The notes under the pieces are model-generated. The model saw only the letters and a program-made list of their open reading frames with translations, was not told where the DNA came from and ran no database searches. 64,000 nucleotides of DNA from Mugil cephalus. Lineage: Eukaryota; Chordata; Actinopteri; Mugiliformes; Mugilidae. Position 1 is the first letter of the stretch, and every line of letters begins with the position of its first letter. Positions 28,278-40,200 of this stretch are shown piece after piece. Location: NCBI RefSeq assembly GCF_022458985.1, contig NC_061773.1, forward strand, positions 22,292,001 to 22,356,000, read 5' to 3'. Position numbers and translations under genes: made by a program.

Positions 28278-31200
28278 GGGATGCAGAAAGAGTGATGTCA
28301 TCTGAGTAAGAGACACAGGCTTTGATGGAGAGGAGATCGAAAGACGGGGTAGCACAGTGATGAGAAACAGTTCCCATAGGAATCTTCTGTCTTCTCTATT
28401 CGCTTGCAACACAAGTAGCTCAACAAATATTTTAGACATTTTCTTTGATAGGTTCAACACACAGTGAAACAAAGTCTGTAGAATCTGTGAAATCTGTTTC
28501 AGTAGATGATAACGTTTACCGGCAAATACAAGATTGTAAATTTACCGGGCATCTCTGGGAATGCAAAGTTTTATCAGGTGTGCATTGGTGTTTGTCTTGT
28601 TGACTGCCATTAGATGGCGATCAAAGGCGATATGGCTGATACATATTTGTTTCAACAACATTGCACTGGCTCAATTTTGCATTGGTTGTTCAGTGTTGGA
28701 CTGGTCCTCTGCTAACGTTAGCGGATGCCTTTTCAGATGAGTGTGAATTGTAGTAGTACATTTGTTGTATTTTAGAACCGGCATGTCACGGTAGAAAGGG
28801 CTTCATCTTAAGTGACAGGTCTTCAACAGGGGGTCCTTGACCCCTTGGGCATCCGTGGAGGTACTGCAGGGTGGTCTGTCCCACAATGGGGAAACTGCGG
28901 AAAACAAACCCGTGGTTATCAGCACCAAGCTCTAACCAGCTGCGCTAACTTTGAAGACCCCTGTCTTAAGTGATGTATTTCCACACACACACTTGATGAA
29001 CCACTGCTGGTTTCCTGCAACGACCCACTGGGCTGCTCACCTGTCTTCTAGGAGACGTCCATGTTGTTATTGTCGACTTCCTGCTCAGTGTCATGGCAGA
29101 GCAGTGAGTTCGACTAATCAGCCCCTATAGGGCCGTGTACATCTCTGAAGTTCTACCTTGGTAAAGATGAGATGCAGTGATGCCAGTAATATAATGTTAC
29201 CACTTTTTTTAGTAACCCGCAGTCTAACGTTTTACTATTTCCAAACCAGTTATTACATTAAAGTTACTTATCCAAGTCACTCTGCCTTACTATTTTCCCA
29301 TTTTCCTGAATAAAAGGATATATATTTGATTTCTTTTTTACGTCTCGAGGGGTGACATATGTGACTACATGAGGATGACACACAACAATGGAGAGAGGAG
29401 CGAGATGAGCGTTAACGAGCTGGAAATACCGCTACTATTTTTTGAGTTTGAGTCAGCTAAATACAACAATATTATATAATATAATATATATAGTGCATTT
29501 TAATTAATATGAAAATGCACTTTTGGCAAAACCGGCTGTCATTCTTAGCAGGAGATGCTGCTGAATGTAATGAGTAAAGTAACTTGCAATCTTAGTTACT
29601 TTTAAAATCAAGTAATCAATAAAGTAACTCAATTAAAAGGAGAAATCAGTAGTCGGATTACTTTTTCTGTGGCAACATTGATGAGATGCGAGTGTGAAAA
29701 AAAAAATTGTTCAAAAATAATCTTAAAGGAGGCTGTGGCACACGGCAGTGACATAACGCCGCAGTCTTTATTTTCAATAACAGACTCACAATTTGCCTAA
29801 TGGATGAGAAATCTTGGTAATTCAGAAACCTTTGACTCCTGCTTTGATTGTTGCGACATGAATCATTCTGCTCTCCTATGAAGGCAATCATCCTGGAAAC
29901 ATTACTTTTCCTCAGGATAATAAGTCTTGTCCAGCTGTCTCGTTGCATCACAACTGCTCTCTGACGGGAGAGGTATTCCACTCCTACACATTTGTCCTTT
30001 GAACCGCCAGGATTTGTGCGAGGCGCTAGCTCACTGCTGTGCACCGATCAAAATCTCCTCATCCGGCGGTGTGCACGCTGCTCGTCAGCAATTACCGCTG
30101 CTCGAGACGATGGGGAAGTGCTGTACGTGTGTGAGCGCGCGTGTGTGTGTGAGCGTGCACAAAGGGCTTAGCTGCTTTAACATGCAGAAAAGATGTCAAG
30201 TCTGTGATTACGCCAGCTGATAACAAGTGGTTTATCCGCGTGTGAATGTGTCTGAGTGGCTGTTGTATTTTATACTCAGTCGGTTTATATGAGAATTAAA
30301 TTCGGCGTTTACATCCGCGCGTGCGTATGTGCTCCTTCACAGTGCGTCACACCCGCAGACTCAGGAGCCGACACCACGGCAATTTGTACACCTCTCTCGC
30401 TCACTGACAAACCTCAACTTGTTTTTCAGTTAATTATTTTTTTATTGATCTATTTGTTCTCCCCTCTCACTCATTCTCTTTTCATCCTCCTCTTTCTGTC
30501 TGTTGCTAACAAGCAGGGCTTACTATCTAGTCAGCCGGTAGTCACAATGAAACATCTGAATCTATTACTATTCTACTCTCCTGTCTCATCTCTGGCCAAT
30601 GCTGCCGTGTTCTCTTCTGCCTGAGCCACTGCCTACCGTCATACATTGGCGACAAAGACTTGAAAGCCCTCTCCCACGTCAAGAGAGAAAGACGATGTTG
30701 GTAGATTTGAAGATTTTTTTTTTTTTACTTGGGGTTTATACTTGCAACCACATACAACCTCAAAGAATGAGAACCTTGGGCCTGGTTCATAGTCAACGCG
30801 ATGATGCGACGTTAGATGAGCGACGCACGTCCACTAATAGTGTAAACCAGGGGTGTCAAACATAAGGCCCGGGGGCCAAAACCGGCCCGCCAGAGGGTCC
30901 AATCTGGCCCGTGGAATTACACTGAAGATATTACCTGACAATTTTTGACAAAATAAGAAATTTCATAATTGTTCATTACTTGTAGCTGTACTTTTTTGCA
31001 CTAAAGAAAAGGGAAACATTTGAAGTTGTCATTATTTACCAGGTAATAAGCTATTGGGCAAGTGGCCCGGCCCCCTTGAGGTTAAATTGGGCTGTATGTG
31101 GCCCCTGAACTAAAATTAGTTTGACACCCCTGGTGTAAACAGTGGACGCAAGACGTAAGGGACATAAGCAAAATCCAATACAGTGCTCACACACCAGGGG

Positions 31201-34200
31201 GCAGCAACAGGGCCGTTTATTGAGATATTATTATCCCTTAAGCTTTGAGGTTGCAAAAATATATAAAAAAAAATCTCCTAAATATGAGCTCACTATTTTA
31301 TTGCGACTCATCTTTATTTATTTATAAATAAGTGAGAGATAAGTTTGACTTCCACCTACTCGCCGCCTTGCTGTTTATGTGCCCTACAGAATTTAACGCA
31401 TTCTCTGCGTCAATCTCGTAAGAGAGTAGGGATGTGAAGTGGACGCACCCGTACAAGCTCGCATAGTTTCTCTGCCTCTCACGTTATGCTTCCAACAGTC
31501 TTCTTCTTTTGTGTAATAAAAGCTCATTACATGCATTAGCGCCTCCCTCGGTGACGGATTGTATTACCTGCGTCGCGTATTGAAAAATCTGGCTGCACAT
31601 TTTTTTAATGCATCGGTGCATCATGGCGACCAATGCGTAGCTCGCGTCAACTATGACCCAGGCCTTAGTCTTGTTGCAGCGCCATTTGTGTCTATCTGCT
31701 CAAAAACGTTGCCCTATTATTTGACGGAAACCAGCAGAGCCCCCTCTTTCACGGCAGACGTGCACACCGAAGGGAAAGAACAGGTGTAATAATGATGGCT
31801 CGGTTCCATTAAGGGCTCTACACCTGTGCTTAAGTGTCTGCTGTGAAAAAGCTCTGCATGTGCTTATTTGAGACGTAAATTGTCATCTTGGTTAAAATGA
31901 AAAATGAAACGTGATTAAAATACCACTGAACTAACACATCTGGCACTGGAACGCAGACACTAAAGCAAACTGATGGGACCGGAATTGACAGAATAACGTA
32001 GCCACAGGCTGGTTCACTGCTGACGGAAACTGAAGATGAATATTTTCTAAGAATGCCAGCACAGTATGTGAACTCTGAGATAAAGGGAACACTCAATTAA
32101 AACGTTAAAAAAAAAAAAAATCAATAAGCGCGAGAGAAACAGAAGCTAAAACAACAATTCAGCGACCTGAATTAGAACCAGTGATCAGACGTTTTTTTTA
32201 AGGCGGCAGAGGCGAGCTTGCTGCTTAGCGAGAACATCTTGTAACCGAAAGGCCACATATTCAGCGCAAAGCACAACATTTGCACCCTTGTCAAGTGTCA
32301 TTTTTCAGCGTTTCTACCCAGCAGCTGGGCAATGCTGTTAACATGTGTGGCATCAACTGCTGTGGTCTGAGTGTTTGTCATCTCAGGTCTGACTCTAATG
32401 AATGCTGGGCTTTTCACCCTGGTTTTCATCATCTTTCTTTTGGACAGTGTCAAATGCTTCACTCTGAGTTATCACTCACACAAGCGCACGCGCACAAATA
32501 CGCGCGCGCGCACACACAAAGGCAGATACAAAAAAAAAGATGAGAGACGGAAGAGGAGGAATAAATGGTGGAAGAACATGTTGCCCAGAAGCACATGTTG
32601 CTGTGCAGAGCAAGCATTCATCCTGCCTTTAAAGGGCCCGGCGAGCCAAACCTGCTTCAACAGTGCCATCTAGTGGCACTTTGGGTTCCAAATAACAGTG
32701 AATTGTGTATCAATAATAAATGCAACCACTAGTAATATGTGACAAAGTGTCCTGTGTTTCCGACGACAAACAGCCCCATAAATAAAAGGCCTCAAACGCT
32801 GAAGATATCGTACTTAAAGCTTAATTTTCCTGTTAACACAGCCCGACAGTGACATATAAAATGGAAGAGCTACCAGCTCTGCTCCTTAAATATATATTTA
32901 ACAGTCTGCCGAGGGTGTTAAAGGAAGGAGGAGGTGCAAGAGGGACATCAGGAGTGACCAAATGGGTGCATCGCCTCTTCTCACACATTTCAGCTCAAAT
33001 TGCAAAGCCAATTAAAAAAAAAAAGAAAAAAAAAGAGAAAAAAAATCTCAAGATTATCATTATTTATTGTTAAAGGAGGGTTCTGATATATTTTTGCAAA
33101 AAGCGTGTCACAGCCTACAGTCGCACAGCTTTAATCGAGGCACACTCTTTTATGTAAAATATTAGGAAAGCATGACGCACTTGAAGGCAGAGTCAACTCG
33201 ACCTTCCTGTCGAGTTTGTCGGAGTGAAGGGTGTGAATAGGCTATAAAGAATGAAGGCAGCATGAAGGCAGAGAAGTAAACCCTTTTTCACAGCACAATT
33301 GGCATGAAAATTGCCTCCAGAGTTAATAAACTCCTGAATGGAGTGGATTAGAAATAAGACGACAGAATCAGAGACATTCATAATCTATACATGTAATACT
33401 AACATGCAATAATACAATAGAAACTCTCAGTAGGACTGTATGAATAACTGCGTTTCTGCAAAAGTAGACAAATTTGCAGTTGTGGCTCATGTAATTTGTC
33501 CTGTTTGCTTTCTGTTATGCTCGTACGTGCGGTAGCTGTGTTATTGTAATGTTTACTGTTTCTTATTTTATTTTATTTCATTTTTTCTTCCTCTCTGGGA
33601 CAGCAGATAAAAACAGCTTTTAACATACGAGACTACAAACATTCACCCGTGACCCACGCGCAGGTAGTCTATTCTTCACACCCTCCCTCTCACCGGGTTT
33701 CTGAAATTTGATAGTTTGAAGCAGATGCTTGTTATAGCCTGCATGCGTGTGAGAGATTCTCAGCAGTGGATACCTGTGCATACTAATTACATTTTATGTG
33801 CAGGAGGAATGACACCTCTGAGGTGGAGAGAACAGGCAGGGGGAAAGAAAAAAAACAAACACAGGAGGTGCTAATGAAAGGCAGGAGAGGAGAAGAGACT
33901 AGGTGTTAATGTAACTTGTCATCTCTTCTGTGTCTTCACTCAAGGTGCAACAGTTAAATATAGGATCAGAATAAAACAGGACGACGCGCCGTATAAGCCA
34001 ATATGTATACACCCAAAAATCTATTCTAAACCTTCCACTTATCAGAGGAACCATTATTGGCTGATTTAACATGTGAACACGACATGTGACTTTCTTTCTT
34101 TCTGAAACGAAAATATTATTCAGAGAGTTCTTCCCAGTTTTGTTGCAGAAGTTTCCAGAAATGTGAGTCACTCCTAGCGTTCACTCTTCTGTCCAGTTCA

Positions 34201-37200
34201 TCACAAACCAGCTCCATGGGGTTAAAGTCTGGAGACTGGGCCGCGGTTTTCAGGCTTTCCATCGTGTTTTTATCCTGAGGTAGTTCTGGTAGAACTTGGA
34301 CTAAAGTTTGGGGTCATTATCTCGCTGTAGGACGAAGCCCTGACCAACTATACCAGAGGATACTGTTCTAAAACTTTTGACCGGTAGTGTATATATAACA
34401 CAAATGATTCAACAGCAGCGTCTGCACATTGTCACTAGTTAAAGTTAAAATGAGGTGGTCTGCTATGGTGTTGAGGGTGTGCGTGTGACGTCACAGCAAG
34501 TCTCCGTGGTTACGGCCACTGAGTGGCAAAAAGTGACAGTTTAACATACAGATTAGCTGTAATAGCAGATCTGAAAAGTAGTCAGAGGTATATTTGTACA
34601 GATATCTCCTACTCGCGAAGAAAAGTGAATGGATCGCTGCATTATGAAGAAACAAATTGAATCCAGGCACAGAAACCTGGTGTTGTGGTTCACATTTAGT
34701 GTCAGGTAATATTAATTTATGCTGTAGTTTTTGATGAATTCATACCTTAAGTTTCTTCTTAAGTTACTGTCAGATACGTTTGTGGATGTTAATATTTTGG
34801 CGTAGTTACAGCCAACAGTAACTATTTCGGTTCCAACAATAAATAGTAATAAAACAATAAAGGGAGTATTTGCAATAACTCCTCGTCATCCTTTTAACAT
34901 CCACGTTGACGCTACATTATTGTGTGGCTAACGTCACTTCTCTCTTAGCATTAGCATCTTTTATTTAGCTACATTTATCATAACTGAAATAACCTAAAAC
35001 TAACTTGATGTCAGTGCTATTTACCCTGATTTCAGCAGCACTCTCTGAAAACACAAAGCTTCTCAACATAAGTGAGCTAGCAATTAAAATGGCCCCACAT
35101 GACCAATAACCGTGAAACACAAAGAGCAGCCCTCCATCTCAACAGCACCTCTGAGAGAGAAAAGATACATTTTGGCACCGGTGGGCACCGCCAGGCCGGG
35201 CCGGGCCATTAATGGCCAACAGTTGGCTCCAGTCACACCCCTGAATGACTGAGAACGTACTCAGTTCTGGCTGGTTTAGTTTAGTGAATCAGAGCACGAT
35301 AAGAGAGAAGGAAGAAAGGAAAATAAGCTAACAACAAAGTCAGGGAGGCACACACAGAATTTCTCGTTTTTATCTTCATCTCATGTGATAATTCCCGAAC
35401 GAGAATATTTCCATGATGGCGCGGCCATCTGGAATGAAGATACTGTAGACAACTAAACAGCATGATTCATCAGCTCTGTCCAATGTTTCTAGCTTTTCTA
35501 AATTCCTGGTTTGCAAAGAGACAAATAAAAACTTCCACCACCTGCTGGCAGTTATTTCCTCTTATGCAGGGATGTCCTAATTGGCCGTTGGCTTTCGTAG
35601 ACGTGCAATCAAGTGCAACTTTTGATCGACATACACTCACTTGCCACTTCATTAGGTACACCTGTTCAATTGCCTGTTAACACAAATAGCTAATCAGCCA
35701 ATCACATGGCTGAAATTCAATGCATTTAGGGCATGTAGAGGTGATCAAGACAACTTGTGGGGGATATTTTCTTAGTACAAACTGAGCATGGTTTAAATGC
35801 CACAGCCTACCTGAGTATTGTTGCTGACCATGTCCATCCCTTTATGACCACAGTGGACCATCTACTGACGGCTACTTCCAGCAGGATAATGCACCATGTC
35901 ACAAAGCTCATATCATCTCAAACTGGTTCCTTGAATGTGACAATGAGTTCACTGTACTCCAAGTCACCAGATCTTAATCCAATAGAGCAGCTCTGGAATG
36001 TACTGGAACGGAAGATTTGCTTCGCAGATGTGCAGCCGACAAATCTGCAGCAACTGCGTGATGCCATCGTGTCAATATGGACTAAAATCTCTGAGCACCT
36101 TGTTGAAAGTATGCCACGAAGAATTAAGGCAGTTCTGAAGGCAAAAGAGGGTCCAACCTTTTACTAGCAAGGTGTACCTAATAAAGTGGCCGGTGAGTGT
36201 ATATTCCTTATATGTAGATGGAATTAACAGGTTAAAATATACCCCAATGCAAAAAAAAAAAACTTTTAAACATGACAACATAGCATTGACTGAACTGTGA
36301 ATGAACCTTGCGAGCAGACACATCTAAACAACACACACACACACACACACAGACATTCCTCTGATGCAAATGGACAGAGCCAGTTTAACACACACACATG
36401 CATTATGCAATGACAGATGCAGGGGCAGATAAACACACACACACACGCAGGCCCAGAGTTGGCGGTCGGTGCTGAGGCAGGGGTAAATGGCTACTGTGAG
36501 CGTTTGTGACAGGCAGCCTGAGGCAGCAGCGCGGGGAGCAGCTCAGCTCCTCGACAGGTATTGCCTTCTCGCCTCCTCCGCTTCCTCTTTCTCACCCCCA
36601 CGGTCGCACACAGTCGGCACGCTGGCGAGCCAGGAGCGCACGTTGGGAAATAAACCGGGAAGGGGTGATCGCTTTATATACAGTGTGTTTGTGTATTATA
36701 ACCGTCCGCGTGTGTGATTTCTCCTGAGAGAATTGAAGCGGCTCCCGAACTATTCAAAGTGGGGCGGAAAGGTAAACAAGGGAGCCGGGGAAGTGTGTAA
36801 TCTAAGCCTCCAGCTGTGTTGTTGCCCGTGGATGCAAGGTCGATGGAAAACGCTCGCAAGACGGGGAAGCCCCCCTGCTGAGCGTTTGTTACCGGAGGAG
36901 TTTTTAACTTTTATTCACGGGTTCTTTGAATCTCCTCAAAAGGCGAAAGCAGTACAACAACAATGTGATAATCTGATTTTAGGTTAATTAAGCATGAGCC
37001 ACATTTTAGGGCAGAAATCAAGCTGTAAATTAATGAACGTGTTGAGAGCCAGAGGTGAGACGGAGAAAGACGGACAGGTGAGAATAGACAGGCAAGCGTC
37101 TCTCCGAACTGCTCACGCTCTCATTTCTATCATCACCCAGAAGAAGCACAGGGTTCCTACACATTTGAAATTTCAAAATTTCAGACGCTAATTGTTCTGA

Positions 37201-40200
37201 ATATATATGGAGCTATGTCACCAAATAATAGATTATAGCTAGTTAATGTAACTCATACAGATAAGTTAAGGATAAATTCATGATTTTTCTGAAAAGTGGC
37301 ACATGAACATCTGAACAACCGGATGTTAAAAAGGACTTAGGCTCACTGAGATTCTTAAACATCAACTCAAATACTTTTTAACAAGTAACTAAATTAAGTC
37401 AAATACAAAAATAAATTAATAAATCATAAATTAAACAAATAGCAGACATTAAGAAAGGCTCGCTCAGGAAGTGTGTGGTCATCAGCTGTTTATGTGCTCT
37501 TAGCCTACCGTGTGCTCTCACACAAACATTTTAGTTAAAAAAAAAAACATCAATCCATTATTCAACATTTTTTTCCATACACTAGTTTTCATTTTCCATA
37601 CTTTTCCAGACCTGGGAATTTATAAAATCAAATTACTTGCCTAGGCGCCCTGGAAGCAAATAAAATATACTCGAAATAACTCTCCCCTCATTTATACAAA
37701 CAGATTAAATTCTACTTTGCACCCGTAGCCGGTGTAAACACACACACACACTGACACGCTGTATTGACTTGTCATGACAGAAAAAGTAGAAAACAAGGCT
37801 TTGAGGGAAGAGTGTTCAGTTTCTCATTGCGAGGCAACATTATTAAATGCTTGGAGCCCGTATCAGTGTATGCTAAGCCAGCAGCTTCATTCAGTATTCA
37901 TTACAGCCGGCTGGCACACGGAAAAGACACTGCCGGACGAATCAATTGGAGAGGAGAAAGACAGAGAGAGGGAAGGGTGGTAGGAAATCCACATTGTTTA
38001 GTTTTATCAAAGCAAAGCGAGTGAAGGCAGCACGGAGAGAACAGCTCCCTAACGATAAGCAACAGATCATCGCTCATCACTATACAGGCCACTAACAGAA
38101 CAAAGTCCCTCTCCAAGGTTAACACACACACACACACGTATAGAAAATAAACTAATATGCAGGCACACACAAACGGGAATGTGCTTTTGTGACACAGTCA
38201 TTTTCTAATTTTCCGTGAAAATGTTTGATTACTACGTACAGAACAGTTGATTTACTCATTATCTTTATGACCAGGTAAAACTCAAAACCTCTTTTTCAAG
38301 AGTGACCTGGCCAAGACACAGCACAGAAAACAGAGCACAAATAAAATACAAGACACACGCTACAGAAAAAACAAGAGTGGGATGACATGATTACAGAAGG
38401 CAATTGGATTACAAGATCCAATTGAACGTATTTCTCTGTCTTTTATAATTGTCTTGAATTCCCCCAGAGATACAAGTCGTGTCAATTTCAAGTCCTTCTG
38501 CACATCATTCCAGGTGGACGGGGCCAGAAAATTTAAAAGCCTTTTTTTGCCCTTTATCAGTTCTGACTCTCGGGATCTGCATCTCTATGATGCCTGAGAA
38601 AGCAGAAATGTCACAGAGTCTACATGAAGACGACACAGTCACACTGTGCTTTAAAAGCCAGACTACGGCTGAAAGCCAGGGGGATTCAGACTATTTAGTG
38701 TTGCAGAAAGGAAGGTGTTTTCTGCTATGGATGTTGCTCTAATAAAGTACATATACTGAAACGCCACCATCACATTCATGTCTTCAGTGAGACTTGAAGG
38801 CTCGACACAATTGCTGTAACAACCTACAAAACTAAGAATCTTGAACAACTGAAATAAAGTTCATTCACTTTTCTTTCCTGTTGGACTACTCATGGACAAT
38901 GAAATGCACTACTATAAGGTTAGACTGAGCAGTGTTGATGATCTGTTTGTACGTAAATATGTTTTGCCATCATGACTGACCTCTGTCTGCAGAAGAGACA
39001 CAGGAGTTACACATGATATTAGCCTCAGTGTAGAAGTGACATTTACAGTCTGAACAGCAGAGGGTGCTGTTTGTCACAAGTCGAAGGCTATTTATCAATC
39101 TTGCCAAAAAATACAACCTGTATGTGATCAAAGGTGTCATTGAGTTCAGATCATTGCCTCATTGGTCTGTTTGATAAAATTTGGTGTATATATATATATA
39201 TATTTATATATATATAAGAAGTATGATTTTTATATGACATAAATGCATTCAACAACGGTCCTTTAAGTGAAGAACTCAACCTGTCAGAGGTAAATAAATG
39301 ACATAAATTGATAAGAAAGCAGTGAATTATGTCTAAGATAAACATGTTTTTAACTTTTGAAACTCACTTTCTGAAGATACGTCTGCATAAGAGAATATGA
39401 ATGTGATTAAACTGATGCCAAGTTTTGAGGCTCTTTTATAATACTGCAGGACCGAGATGCATTAACCTACTCAGACAGAGCTATGTCAGTTTGGAACAGC
39501 TTACCTGTCACAATAACAGAGATCAAGAGTAGAATTTTTTTAAAAAAAAACGCCTTAAAATATATTTGAGTGATTGTGGATTATAGTTGGTCTATGTTTT
39601 TTTTATTATTATTATTATTTTCTTTTTTTGGATATGATTCAGTATGATGTAGACTGTTATTTCAGAGCTGTATTACACTTTAAGTATGGATTGCTTGTGA
39701 TTTTATTTTATATTTTATTTTTTTTTGTGTGGACCCCAGGAAGAATAGCTGATGCCTAAAGTAATAAGCTAGTGGGGATCCAAATAAACTAAACTAAACA
39801 TAGCCATCGCTGGTGTGAGCCATTTGTTTTTGATTCTACTTCCTGCTTCACTTTAAACAACGGCAACTTTCACCGAAATTTCGCCGAAGACGAGCCATAC
39901 AAATGTTTCTATCTCCGAAACTCCTCAGATCCAAAACAATGAATTCGAAAATTGTGGAGATGGAGGAGCAGCCGGACGTACTAAAGAGGAAACACCTTAC
40001 TACCAAGTGGACCAATCCCAGCTCCGGTGCTCCGTGTAGGTGAAACGTATTTGCAGAGAAAGCATCGCTCACCAGTCTCATGGCCTTGTCTTGCGCTTCA
40101 TGGGCCTTCCCCTTCTCAATGATGACGGCAGGGGTCATCTCATCCAGGCCCGCGGCTGTTACAACCTCCCTCTCCCTCTGGGCCAGTCTGGCCAACTGCT

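Larger units (their letters stand above)
23501..40072. other. chchd6 intron between exon 4 and microexon, transposon-rich
   Basis: A 16.6-kb intron carrying most of the mobile-element relics listed separately, plus a CpG-rich patch at 36480-36990. No complete protein gene is recognised on either strand. 31.7-34.0 kb and 37.0-38.2 kb show nothing else I can support. Confidence 0.6.

Noticed and set aside
28880..28955. Functional tRNA-Ile gene
   Set aside because: A box and loop fit, but the anticodon stem and B box are broken and it lies inside a MITE with target duplications.
36487..36987. Protein gene in the CpG-rich patch
   Set aside because: Several overlapping short frames, none with recognisable motifs; CpG-rich DNA has few stops, so open frames are expected.
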